DNA from: Micromonospora saelicesensis
GTDB taxonomy: Bacteria; Actinomycetota; Actinomycetes; Mycobacteriales; Micromonosporaceae
DNA: 64,000 bases
NCBI RefSeq assembly: GCF_900091575.1
Contig: NZ_FMCR01000007.1
Location: 248,001 to 312,000 of the forward strand
Reading direction: 5' to 3'
The stretch's first letter is position 1. Every line of letters begins with the position of its first letter. Shown piece by piece: positions 8,938 to 19,365 of this stretch. A program made the position numbers and the translations under genes. The notes beneath the pieces were generated by a model. That model was given only the letters and a program-made list of their open reading frames with translations. It was not told the DNA's origin and searched no databases.

Positions 8938-9533
8938 GCGCGTTCACCGGTGCTGTCACGCAACTGGCCCATGATGGTGTCCAGGTCACAGGTGGCGCTC
9001 CGGTTGTACGGCAGTCTGCCGAGCACCATGCCCATGGCGCAGGTGTTGGTGACAGCGGCGACGGTGAGGCCGACGCCGATGAGTCCGGCCACCCACTTCA
9101 ACTGCGGCACGAACACCGAGCCGAGGACGCTGACCAGCACGATCGAGCCGGCGACGAGGCGGACCTGGCGTTCGAGGTCCCACCGGGGTGCACCCTGCCT
9201 GATCGGCGCGTTGGCCGCCTGCCAGGCCAGGATGCCACCGTCGAGGACCTTCAGGTTCGGCAGACCGACGCCGGCCAGGGTCTGCTCGGCTTGAGTGGCG
9301 CGAGCACCGGAGCGACAGATCAGCACGACGTCCTCGTCCAGGTGGCGGCGCAGCTCTTCACGGTGCTCCTTGAGCAGGTCGAGCGGCACGTTGTAGGAAC
9401 CGGGGATGTGCGACGTCTCGAACTCCGCCGGGGTACGCACGTCCAGCAGGCGCGGCGCGTGGCCGGAGTCGATCAACTCCCGCAGCCCGGTGGCATCGAG
9501 GGTGGCGGGGCGGGCGGTCTCGGAAGGGCTCAT
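8934..9533 (-). CDS. Rhodanese with C-terminal DUF2892 membrane domain
   Basis: A 199-residue protein. A rhodanese domain occupies residues about 12-112, with the persulfide-forming cysteine at C73 in LICRSGARAT. A DUF2892 (YgaP-type) domain follows with two hydrophobic helices (about 128-166) and the NTCAMGMVLGRLPYN motif. It should carry sulfane sulfur near the membrane. The ATG at 9533 was chosen because GAGGAGAA sits directly upstream. A 92-nt gap separates it from the MBL-rhodanese gene, and the exporter gene overlaps its end. Confidence 0.92.
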   Translation of the reverse strand: MSPSETARPATLDATGLRELIDSGHAPRLLDVRTPAEFETSHIPGSYNVPLDLLKEHREELRRHLDEDVVLICRSGARATQAEQTLAGVGLPNLKVLDGGILAWQAANAPIRQGAPRWDLERQVRLVAGSIVLVSVLGSVFVPQLKWVAGLIGVGLTVAAVTNTCAMGMVLGRLPYNRSATCDLDTIMGQLRDSTGERA

Positions 9534-9625
9534 TTCTCCTCTTTCACGGGCAGGTCGCAACACACATGGCAGGGGGCATCCGACCGACACCTGCACGGCG
9601 CCGGCCGGTGGTCCGTTCTGTTGGG

Positions 9626-11026
9626 TCAGGCGTCGGTGGCCATCGCCACGCCAGCGCGCTCGGCCTGGTCGAACGTGTCGTCGATGACGACCACCTCGCG
9701 GCCGGCGTTCGCCAGCAGCGACGCCGCCGCGGTGGCCCGGTAGCCGGAGCCGCAGTGCACCCAGACGGCGCCGACCGGCACCTCGGCCAGCCGCATGGGC
9801 AGTTCAGGCAGCGGGATGTGCAGGGCGCCGTCGATGTGACTGGTCCGCCACTCGTTGGTCATGCGCACGTCGAGGACCACGTCCGCGGCGGGGAGGCCGG
9901 CAGGGACATGCCCGGCGCGGCCCACCGCGAGGGCCCGGAAGTCAGTCATCCGCAGTTCTCGCAGCTGACCGGGCTCGGCCGCCCACCGCTCCACCTCGCC
10001 GGTCACCTGTGCGGCCGGACGGTCGATGCCGATCCGGACCAGCTCACGCTGGGCATCGGCGACCTGTCCCGGAGTCTCGGCGAGCAGGGTGATCGGCACC
10101 CCCCAGTCGATCAGCCAACCGAGCCAGGTGGACATCGGGCCGTCCAGGCCGAGGCTGACCGTGCCGGCCAGGTGCAGGGCGGCGTACGCCTTACGGTGCC
10201 TCAGGTCCACCACCCACTGCCCGTCAGCCATCCGCTCGCGCAGTTCGGCCGCATCGGCGCGGCTCACCGGGGTGAGGTCGACCGGGGCCGGTCCGGCGAA
10301 GTTCTCCACGCCCATGTGGGCGTAGTACGCCGGGTAGGCGTCCAGACCGGCGAGGGTCTCCGTGACGAAGTCGTCCGCGGCAAGCCGCAGGACCTGATTC
10401 TTCGCCTTCTCCCGGCCGATCGTCGACTCCGGGGCGTCCGATTGACTGGCTGAGCAGAAGCTGCCGAACCCGTGCGTCGGCCACACCTCGGCCCCGTCGG
10501 GCAGCAGATCCGCCAGCCGCCTCGCCGAGGCGTGCTGGTGGTGGGCCAACTCGTGGGCGTACTGCTTGCCCAGCAGGTCGGTGCGGCCCGTCGTGCCGAA
10601 CAGCAGTGATCCGCCGGTGAAGACACCGACCGGCCGCCAATCGCCGTCGATGGCCTCGTCCAGCACGTACGACAGGTGGTGGAAGGTGTGACCGGGTGTG
10701 CCGATCACCCGCAGTCGTAGCGAGTCGGAGACGGTCACCTGGTCGCCGTCGGAGATTGGCGTCCGCTCGAATCGGACGTCGTCTGCCGCGGCCACCAGAT
10801 AGTGGGCGCCGGTGATCCGGGCAAGATCCAGCCCTCCGGAGACGTAGTCGTTGTGGACGTGCGTTTCCAAGACGTGGGTGATGCGGACGCCCAATGCCCC
10901 AGCGAGGTACATCACGCGGTCGATGTCGCGCTGGGGGTCGACCACGATCGCCACCTGACCGTCGGAGGCGAGGTAGCTGCGGTCGCCGAGGGATGACGTC
11001 TCAACGACGGAAACCTCAACTGTCAT
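9626..11026 (-). CDS. MBL-fold persulfide dioxygenase-type protein with tandem rhodanese domains (CstB-like)
   Basis: A 466-residue protein in three parts. The N-terminal metallo-beta-lactamase fold has THVHNDYVSGG (H-x-H-x-D) and a later GTPGHTFHHLSY segment, as in ETHE1/persulfide dioxygenases. A degenerate rhodanese domain without cysteine (VVDLRHRKAYAALHLAG) follows. The last domain is a rhodanese with active cysteine (WVHCGSGYRA). This order matches CstB of Staphylococcus, which oxidises persulfides to thiosulfate or sulfite. The ATG at 11026 is preceded by AAGGAG; the longer open frame upstream runs through the operator. The operator at 11056-11073 points to control by the CstR-like repressor. 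Confidence 0.92.
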   Translation of the reverse strand: MTVEVSVVETSSLGDRSYLASDGQVAIVVDPQRDIDRVMYLAGALGVRITHVLETHVHNDYVSGGLDLARITGAHYLVAAADDVRFERTPISDGDQVTVSDSLRLRVIGTPGHTFHHLSYVLDEAIDGDWRPVGVFTGGSLLFGTTGRTDLLGKQYAHELAHHQHASARRLADLLPDGAEVWPTHGFGSFCSASQSDAPESTIGREKAKNQVLRLAADDFVTETLAGLDAYPAYYAHMGVENFAGPAPVDLTPVSRADAAELRERMADGQWVVDLRHRKAYAALHLAGTVSLGLDGPMSTWLGWLIDWGVPITLLAETPGQVADAQRELVRIGIDRPAAQVTGEVERWAAEPGQLRELRMTDFRALAVGRAGHVPAGLPAADVVLDVRMTNEWRTSHIDGALHIPLPELPMRLAEVPVGAVWVHCGSGYRATAAASLLANAGREVVVIDDTFDQAERAGVAMATDA

Positions 11027-11055
11027 GTCCACTCCTTCAAGTTCGACAAAGCACT

Positions 11056-11073
11056 CATACCCCGGGGGGTATG
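11056..11073. promoter_or_regulatory. CstR/CsoR-type operator upstream of the sulfur operon
   Basis: CATACCCCGGGGGGTATG is a near-perfect palindrome of the G-tract type bound by the CsoR/CstR family (ATACCCC...GGGGTAT). It begins 30 bp upstream of the MBL-rhodanese start. The same box occurs in front of the repressor gene itself at 11459-11474. Confidence 0.85.
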
Positions 11074-11167
11074 CAAATGACACACTGCTGCCGTCTTCTT
11101 TTCACCTGCACGCTGCCGCCAACACCCACCCGCGCCGCAGCTACGGCGCGGGTGGGTCAGTGCCGCC

Positions 11168-11443
11168 TCAGGCCAGGGCCAGGAAGAGCTTCTCCAGCTC
11201 CTCCTCGGTCATCTCCGGCTCCTCGCCACGTTCACGCGCGGCCCCGCAGTGCCGCATCCCCGAAGCAATGATCTTGAAACCCGCTCGGTCGATCGCTTTG
11301 GACACCGCGGCGAGCTGAGTCAGCGCCTCGCGGCAGTCCTGACCGCTCTCCATCATCTCGATAACCGCGTTGAGCTGACCGCGAGCCCGCTTGAGCCTGG
11401 TCAGCGCATCCGACGTCATCTCCGGTCGAAGCTTCATCGACAC
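11168..11443 (-). CDS. cstR: CstR-like persulfide-sensing repressor (CsoR family)
   Basis: A 91-residue all-helical repressor of the CsoR/FrmR/RcnR family. Cysteines C37 and C66 keep the 29-residue spacing of CsoR. The position of the copper-ligating histidine (residue 62) is glycine, although a histidine sits at 65. Loss of that ligand with both cysteines kept is the pattern of CstR persulfide sensors. Gene context agrees: rhodanese, MBL-rhodanese and TauE genes are adjacent, and no copper ATPase or copper chaperone is. The perfect palindrome at 11459-11474, just upstream of the start, implies autoregulation. The gene is transcribed in the same direction as the sulfur operon, 141 bp upstream of it. 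Confidence 0.88.
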   Translation of the reverse strand: MSMKLRPEMTSDALTRLKRARGQLNAVIEMMESGQDCREALTQLAAVSKAIDRAGFKIIASGMRHCGAARERGEEPEMTEEELEKLFLALA

Positions 11444-11458
11444 CTCCTGCGTTCGACT

Positions 11459-11474
11459 ATACCCCCGGGGGTAT
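11459..11474. promoter_or_regulatory. CstR/CsoR-type operator, autoregulatory copy
   Basis: ATACCCCCGGGGGTAT is a perfect 16-bp palindrome 15 bp upstream of the repressor start. It shares the ATACCCC-GGGGTAT arms with the site at 11056-11073. Confidence 0.87.
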
Positions 11475-11533
11475 CAAGTCTCCAGTGATGCTCCGATCGG
11501 CCAGCGTGCAACTGGCCACAGCCGTGCAAAGCC

Positions 11534-11577
11534 GACGAGCCCCGGCCAATCCCCTGAAGGATCGGCCGGGGCTCGTC
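11534..11577 (-). terminator. Hairpin downstream of katG
   Basis: GACGAGCCCCGGCC (11534-11547) pairs perfectly with GGCCGGGGCTCGTC (11564-11577) across a 16-nt loop. It starts 11 nt past the katG stop. There is no U-tract, as is common in high-GC actinobacteria. Confidence 0.75.
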
Positions 11578-11588
11578 AGTGGTACCCG

Positions 11589-14314
<2,726 letters not shown>

Positions 14315-14435
14315 CACGGGTACGAACACTAGCTCACTATTTTGGAACGAATCAAGTTTTGCGCCGCCCGAGGTGCCCCGACGGCGGACGATTCACCCGA
14401 GGTTAACCTGCGGGAGGAAAAAAATCGGACAGCCA

Positions 14436-14462
14436 TGTCGAGAAGTGCCGACCGGCTTCGTC
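14436..14462 (+). promoter_or_regulatory. ECF42-type promoter (TGTCGA-N17-CGTC)
   Basis: TGTCGA at 14436-14441 and CGTC at 14459-14462 are separated by 17 nt and lie 54-80 bp upstream of the DGPF gene. From memory of published work on Streptomyces ECF42, its promoters carry TGTCGA at -35 and CGTC/CGAC-like -10 elements upstream of DGPF genes. The match therefore suggests autoregulation by the sigma factor encoded next door. Confidence 0.7.
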
Positions 14463-14515
14463 CCCGGAGTGAACGTGACCACGATGGGTCACAGCCAGCA
14501 CCGAGGAGCATCACG

Positions 14516-14923
14516 ATGGCGAAGTACCTGCTGCTCAAGCACTACCGGGGCGGCCCGGCCGCGGTCAACGACGTGCCGATGGACCAGTGGACCCCGGCGG
14601 AGATCTCGGCCCACATGCAGTACATGCGCGACTTCGCGGCCCGGCTCGAGGGCACCGGAGAGTTCGTCGACGGTCAGGCACTCGCCCCGGAGGGGACGTT
14701 CGTCCGGTACGACGGCGAGGGCCGCCCGCCGGTCACCGACGGCCCCTTCGCCGAGACCAAGGACCTCATCGCCGGCTGGATGGTGATCGACGTCGACAGC
14801 TACGACCGGGCCGTCGATCTGGCCGGTGAGCTGTCGGCCGCTCCCGGGGCGGGCGGGAAGCCGATCCACGAGTGGCTGGAGCTGCGCCCGTTCCTGAGCG
14901 AGCCCCCCACCATCACGGAGTGA
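14516..14923 (+). CDS. DGPF/YCII-domain protein, ECF42 partner
   Basis: A 135-residue protein of the YCII-related/DGPF family. The diagnostic motif is visible as VTDGPFAETKDLIAGW near residues 74-89. Members have a ferredoxin-like fold and unknown chemistry, but genes for them are strongly linked to ECF42 sigma factors. The ATG at 14516 has GAGGAG seven bases upstream. The stop is 8 nt before the sigma start (or overlaps its alternative GTG), so the two are co-transcribed. The upstream promoter matches the ECF42 consensus. Confidence 0.92.
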   Translation: MAKYLLLKHYRGGPAAVNDVPMDQWTPAEISAHMQYMRDFAARLEGTGEFVDGQALAPEGTFVRYDGEGRPPVTDGPFAETKDLIAGWMVIDVDSYDRAVDLAGELSAAPGAGGKPIHEWLELRPFLSEPPTITE

Positions 14924-14931
14924 CGGCTCCG

Positions 14932-16077
14932 ATGGACGAGACGCTGCTGCGGAGCCTCACGCCAAGCGTCCTCGGGATCCTCGTCCGCCGCGGAATCGAC
15001 TTCGCGGCGGCCGAGGACGCCGTGCAGGACGCCCTGGTCGAGGCGGTCCGGGTCTGGCCGGCCGACCCGCCGCGTGACCCGAAGGGCTGGCTGACCACTG
15101 TGGCGTGGCGACGGTTCCTCGACGCGGCGCGGGCCGACGCCGCTCGCCGTCGGCGGGAGGATCTCGTGGACGAGGAGCCGGCGCCAGGGCCCGCTCCCAC
15201 GGTGGACGACACGCTCCAGCTCTACTTCCTGTGCGCCCACCCGTCGCTGACGCCGTCGTCAGCGGTCGCGCTCACGCTGCGCGCCGTCGGCGGGCTGACC
15301 ACCCGGCAGATCGCCCACGCCTACCTGGTGCCCGAGGCGACCATGGCGCAGCGCATCAGCAGGGCCAAGCGCACCGTCTCCGGGCTGCGCTTCGACCGAC
15401 CCGGTGACGTCGCCACCGTGCTGCGCGTCCTCTACCTGGTCTTCAACGAGGGCTACTCCGGTGACGTGGACCTCGCCGCCGAGGCCATCCGGCTCACCCG
15501 GCAGCTCGCGGCCGCGATCGACCACCCCGAGGTGGCGGGGCTGCTCGCCCTCATGCTGTTGCACCACGCCCGGCGCGCCGCCCGGACCGCGCCCGACGGC
15601 AGCCTGGTACCGCTCGCCGAGCAGGACCGCAGCCGCTGGGACACCCGGTCCATCGCCGAGGGTGTCGAGATCCTGCAGGCGGCCCTGGCCCGCGACCAAC
15701 TGGGCGAGTTCCAGGCCCAGGCCGCCATCGCGGCGCTGCACGCCGACGCGCCGACCGCCGCCGAGACCGACTGGGTGCAGATCGTGGAGTGGTACGACGA
15801 ACTCGCGCGCCTGACCGCGAACCCGGTCGTCCGACTCAACCGCGCGGTGGCGGTCGGTGAGGCCGACGGCCCCCGGGCCGGCCTGACAGCGCTCGCGGCG
15901 GTGGACGACGCGCTGCCCCGGTACACGGCGGTGGCGGCGTACCTCCACGAGCGCGACGGCGATCCGGCAACGGCGGCGCGGCTGTACGCCGAGGCCGCCC
16001 AGCAGGCCCCCAACCTCGCCGAACGCGACCATCTGACCCGCCAGGCCGCCCGGCTCAACGCCCTGCGGCGTCGCTGA
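14932..16077 (+). CDS. ECF42 group sigma factor (with C-terminal TPR-like extension)
   Basis: A 381-residue RNA polymerase sigma factor. Sigma region 2 is in the first 70 residues (ILVRRGIDFAAAEDAVQDALVEAV and GWLTTVAWRRFLDA). Region 4 lies near 120-150 (LTLRAVGGLTTRQIAHAYLVPEATMAQRISRAKRTV). A long alpha-helical C-terminal extension of more than 200 residues (DUF6596 type) defines the ECF42 group and is needed for activity in characterised members. No anti-sigma gene is adjacent. The ATG at 14932 was chosen with GGAG eleven bases upstream. A GTG at 14920 that overlaps the upstream stop (GTGA) is equally possible. Confidence 0.93.
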   Translation: MDETLLRSLTPSVLGILVRRGIDFAAAEDAVQDALVEAVRVWPADPPRDPKGWLTTVAWRRFLDAARADAARRRREDLVDEEPAPGPAPTVDDTLQLYFLCAHPSLTPSSAVALTLRAVGGLTTRQIAHAYLVPEATMAQRISRAKRTVSGLRFDRPGDVATVLRVLYLVFNEGYSGDVDLAAEAIRLTRQLAAAIDHPEVAGLLALMLLHHARRAARTAPDGSLVPLAEQDRSRWDTRSIAEGVEILQAALARDQLGEFQAQAAIAALHADAPTAAETDWVQIVEWYDELARLTANPVVRLNRAVAVGEADGPRAGLTALAAVDDALPRYTAVAAYLHERDGDPATAARLYAEAAQQAPNLAERDHLTRQAARLNALRRR

Positions 16078-16507
16078 CCGCTCGGGCAACGGGAGCGTCT
16101 GCCCGTGCCACTGGCCACGGCCGGACACCTGGTCCGGAAAGTCTCCGGAACTTCCGGCACCCCCCACCCCGACCGATGTTCGGCTGTTGCGACGCCGCAG
16201 TGACCGCCCCGGACTCTGATCGACTACTGACCTGGATGGATGCCGCTCCGGCGATGACGGCGGTGTTGCCACGCTGTTTCCGGAAATTGTTGACAAGTCG
16301 ACGGCTGGGTTAATACGGTCGCCATCGACGGCGCTCGATTGTCGTCAGCACCAGCCACCACGACCCCCTTCTCCGGTCGTCGTGCAGGACGACCGGCCCA
16401 CCACCACCGAGCGGTACGACGCCGTGGCTGTCACCCGACCACCGGCAGCCTGCCGAGGCGTACCGCGCCGCTGGCCCCCGCCAGCCGTCAGAGGAGGCAA
16501 CAGTTCC
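16078..16507. other. 430-bp intergenic region upstream of the xylanase gene
   Basis: No gene was found here. The region carries two TTCCGGAA-type palindromes (CCGGAA-C-TTCCGG at 16145-16157 and TTTCCGGAAA at 16277-16286), the second immediately before a TTGACA box. A weak 6-bp hairpin after the sigma gene (16083-16105) may be its terminator. Confidence 0.6.
16290..16319 (+). promoter_or_regulatory. Candidate sigma70-type promoter of the xylanase gene
   Basis: TTGACA at 16290-16295 is followed after 18 nt by TACGGT (16314-16319), or after 15 nt by TAATAC. The 18-nt option fits the actinobacterial vegetative pattern. The transcript would have a leader of about 185 nt. The palindrome TTTCCGGAAA ends 3 bp upstream of the -35 box. 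Confidence 0.5.
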
Positions 16508-17533
16508 ATGACCGACACCAGCCACACCAAACCGAGAGGCCGCGGCCGCATCCGGTTGCTCATGGGCGCCGCATGCGCCGCCGTCGTGGCCGTCGCCGGC
16601 ACGATGACGGCCACCAACGCGTACGCCGAGGCCGACCGGACCCTCACGTCGAACCTCACCGGCACGCACAACGGGTACTACTTCTCGTTCTGGAAGGACA
16701 GCGGCAACGCCAGCATGACGCTGCGCGCCGACGGCCGATACACCAGCAGTTGGGACAGGAGCACCAACAACTGGGTCGGCGGCAAGGGTTGGGCCACCGG
16801 CAACCGTCGGACGGTCACCTACTCGGGCAGCTACAACCCGGGTAACAACAACACCTACCTCGCCCTGTACGGATGGACGCGCAACCCGCTCATCGAGTAC
16901 TACGTGGTGGAGAACTTCGGCAGCTACAACCCGAGCAGCGGCGCCACCCGGATGGGCACGGTCACCACTGACGGCGGCACCTACGACATCCTCCGCAGCC
17001 AGCGGGTCAACGCCCCGTCGATCGACGGCAACCAGACGTTCTACCAGTTCTGGAGCGTCCGCCAGCAGAAGCGCTCGAGTGGCACCATCACCACCGCCAA
17101 TCACTTCGACGCCTGGGCCCGGGCCGGTCTGAACCTCGGCACCAACCACAGCTACCAGGTCATGGCCACCGAGGGTTACCAGAGCAGCGGAAGCTCCGAC
17201 ATCACCGTCCGGGAGGGCAGCGGCGGTGGCAACCCGACCACCCCGCCTCCCACCGGCAACCCGGGGACCGGAAACTGCAACGCGACGCTCTCCGCCGGCC
17301 AGCAGTGGGGTGACCGGTTCAACCTCAACGTCGCTGTCAGCGGCACCAACAACTGGGTCGTCAGCCTCGGCCTCGGTGGCGGCCAGAGCATTCAGAACAG
17401 CTGGAACGCCGCCGTCAACGGCAACAGCGGCACCGTCACCGCGACGCCGAACGGCAACGGCAACAACTTCGGCGTAACGATCATGGCCAACGGCAACTGG
17501 AACTGGCCGACGATCACCTGTCGCACCAGTTGA
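16508..17533 (+). CDS. Secreted GH11 endo-1,4-beta-xylanase with CBM2
   Basis: A 341-residue secreted xylanase. A signal peptide spans residues 1-40 with cleavage after AYA. The GH11 beta-jelly-roll covers about 42-236, with nucleophile E130 in [10 protein letters not shown] and acid/base E222 in [13 protein letters not shown] short Gly/Pro/Thr linker leads to a CBM2 (about 257-341) with a terminal cysteine pair (NCNATLS and TITC) and conserved tryptophans for binding cellulose or xylan. GAGGAGG lies 10 bases before the ATG at 16508. It is a monocistronic unit and should act with the GH62 and GH67 enzymes of this window on glucuronoarabinoxylan. Confidence 0.96.
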   Translation: MTDTSHTKPRGRGRIRLLMGAACAAVVAVAGTMTATNAYAEADRTLTSNLTGTHNGYYFSFWKDSGNASMTLRADGRYTSSWDRSTNNWVGGKGWATGNRRTVTYSGSYNPGNNNTYLALYGWTRNPLIEYYVVENFGSYNPSSGATRMGTVTTDGGTYDILRSQRVNAPSIDGNQTFYQFWSVRQQKRSSGTITTANHFDAWARAGLNLGTNHSYQVMATEGYQSSGSSDITVREGSGGGNPTTPPPTGNPGTGNCNATLSAGQQWGDRFNLNVAVSGTNNWVVSLGLGGGQSIQNSWNAAVNGNSGTVTATPNGNGNNFGVTIMANGNWNWPTITCRTS

Positions 17534-17559
17534 CGCCGATCAGTTCCTGACATCGCACC

Positions 17560-17591
17560 ACTGGCGTGGCGGCCTCGGTCGTCACGCCAGT
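17560..17591 (+). terminator. Hairpin downstream of the GH11 xylanase
   Basis: ACTGGCGTG (17560-17568) and CACGCCAGT (17583-17591) form a perfect 9-bp stem with a 14-nt loop, beginning 27 nt after the xylanase stop. Confidence 0.6.
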
Positions 17592-17660
17592 CTGCGTTGC
17601 GCAGGCAACCGCCGTCCGTCTCGGCGTCCATGACGGCCTCGGGCCGACCCCGCTCGACGT

Positions 17661-17736
17661 GCCCTTTGCTCTGCACCCGCCGAGGCACCACCGGCCTACA
17701 GCTGGATGGCGCTTCCGCAGGTGCAGAGCAAAGGGC
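17661..17736. repeat. 17-bp perfect inverted repeat pair with 42-bp spacer
   Basis: GCCCTTTGCTCTGCACC at 17661-17677 is the exact reverse complement of 17720-17736. Four of the next six inner positions also pair. The lower-GC, non-coding character and long spacer differ from the short-loop terminators elsewhere in the window. It lies between the xylanase (plus) and the kinase (minus) genes. The pair could be the ends of a very small element or a cruciform-forming site; no gene lies inside. Confidence 0.7.
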
Positions 17737-17787
17737 GGATCTTGCGGCCCGGCCCAGTCACAAGACCGGGGTCGCCGCCGCCGTCCG

Positions 17788-19242
17788 CTACGCCTGCGGC
17801 ACCGCGGTCTCTCCTCCGGCCGTCGATTCCTCCGCCGTCGATTCCTCCGCCGTCGGTTCCGACGTTGAGTCCGCCGCCGGGTCCTCCGTCGTCTCCTCAG
17901 TCGGTTGCGCTGTCGTTCCGCCCGTCGGGGCTGCTGTCGGGGCCTCCGTCGGCTCCGCAGGAGCGCTCTCGGACGCGGTGGGATCGGGCGCATCCCCAGT
18001 GCTCCCGCCGGACGGCGTCGACGGATCCACCGTCCCCTCGGCTCGGGTGGGCGTCGGGGTCGGGGAGCCGGACGCTCGGACCGGCAGGCCCGCGGAACTG
18101 CGGGTGGCTGGTTCACCGCCGCCGACGCCGGGGCCTGGTTCCCGCTGCGGCGGCACCGTTGGCGACACCGCGGGTGGCACCACGGGAGGCGTCGACGGGC
18201 GCCCGGTCGGGCCGGGCATGATCCCGATGGGATCGGCGAGCACCAGGACGGCAGCCGCGGCGGCCAGGGATCCGAGAAGCACCGCGAGCGCTCTGGGCCC
18301 AGGAGTGACGGCCCGGCTCACCGTGCCGCCCGGGGCCGACCGCCGGGCACCCGTGACCTCGGTCCGCACCCCGATCTCGGTCGCCCCGGTCGCGGTGGCC
18401 AGCAGGTGGTCGGACGGGGCCGCGAGTGCCTGCGCCGCCCCGGCCATGGCCGCTGCCGTCGGAAAGCGGTCTGCGGGCTCCTTGGCCATCGCGGTGGCGA
18501 CCACACGCCGGACCTCCGCCGGAATGTCCTCGGGCAGCGGCGACGGTTCCTCTTCGAGATGCCGCAGCGCCACCGCGACGGCATTGTCGCCCTGGTGCGG
18601 CGGTCGACCGGCGAGGCAGTGGTAGACGACAGCCCCCAGCGCGTAGATGTCGATCGCCGGTGTGGTCTCGTTCTTCGCGACCTGCTCGGGTGCCATGTAC
18701 AGGGCGGTGCCGACGATCTGGTTCGCTGCGGTCAGGCTCGTCGCTTCCCGCGTCACCGCAACACCGAAATCGACGAGTACGACGTGTCCGTCCGGCTCGA
18801 TGATCAGATTGCTGGGTTTGACGTCACGGTGGACGACACCGGCGTCATGCGCGGCCTGCAGGGCACGGGCGGCCTGCGCGGCGATCGACATCGTCTCGGC
18901 CACGTCCAGCCGGCCGACCTCGGCGATCCGCTCCGACAAGGGCTGCCCCTGCACGCATTCCATCACGATGTAGGCGAGGACCGGCGCTCCGGACCGAGAC
19001 ACCTCACCGTAGTCGTAGACCTGAGCGACACCTGGGTGACGCAGGGCTGCCATGGCCCGCGCCTCGCGCCGGAAGCGCTCACCGAAGCCGCCGTCGGTGG
19101 CCAACCGAGGTTGCAGCATCTTGACCGCCACGCAGCGGTCGAGGGTTTCGTCGACCGCCCGCCACACGTCACCCATTCCGCCGCTGGCGATGCTTTCGAC
19201 CAGGCGGTAACGGTCTCCGATGACTTGCCCTACATTCGGCAT
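17788..19242 (-). CDS. PknB-type transmembrane Ser/Thr protein kinase
   Basis: A 484-residue receptor-like kinase. The catalytic domain covers about residues 10-275, with glycine loop ASGGMGDVW (19-27), ATP lysine K41, HRDVKPSN (138-145), DFG (158-160) and APEQ (184-187). One TM helix spans about 317-337. The external part is not a PASTA domain but a disordered Pro/Thr/Ser/Glu-rich tail with short tandem repeats (EESTA), so ligand sensing is unclear and cell-wall association is possible. The ATG at 19242 gives a standard kinase N-terminus but lacks a clear ribosome binding site. The frame remains open to a GTG at 19299. Confidence 0.93.
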   Translation of the reverse strand: MPNVGQVIGDRYRLVESIASGGMGDVWRAVDETLDRCVAVKMLQPRLATDGGFGERFRREARAMAALRHPGVAQVYDYGEVSRSGAPVLAYIVMECVQGQPLSERIAEVGRLDVAETMSIAAQAARALQAAHDAGVVHRDVKPSNLIIEPDGHVVLVDFGVAVTREATSLTAANQIVGTALYMAPEQVAKNETTPAIDIYALGAVVYHCLAGRPPHQGDNAVAVALRHLEEEPSPLPEDIPAEVRRVVATAMAKEPADRFPTAAAMAGAAQALAAPSDHLLATATGATEIGVRTEVTGARRSAPGGTVSRAVTPGPRALAVLLGSLAAAAAVLVLADPIGIMPGPTGRPSTPPVVPPAVSPTVPPQREPGPGVGGGEPATRSSAGLPVRASGSPTPTPTRAEGTVDPSTPSGGSTGDAPDPTASESAPAEPTEAPTAAPTGGTTAQPTEETTEDPAADSTSEPTAEESTAEESTAGGETAVPQA

Positions 19243-19317
19243 AGCTTTCGGTACCCCGGACTCCTCGATCTCAAGCACAGCGAGTCTGGGCACCGCCACG
19301 GCGCATCGCAGGAGTGA

Positions 19318-19345
19318 CCCGCCCCGCCGCTGCCGGCGGGGCGGG
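19318..19345 (-). terminator. Hairpin downstream of the SGNH lipase gene
   Basis: CCCGCCCCGCCG (19318-19329) pairs with CGGCGGGGCGGG (19334-19345) around a 4-nt loop, 20 nt past the lipase stop. It would insulate the kinase gene from the lipase transcript. Confidence 0.75.
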
Positions 19346-19365
19346 CTCGGCCGTTCACGGCTCGG

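Noticed and set aside
11056-11083. Upstream extension of the MBL-rhodanese gene to 11083
   Set aside because: The extension would translate through the operator palindrome, and a good ribosome binding site lies directly before the ATG at 11026.
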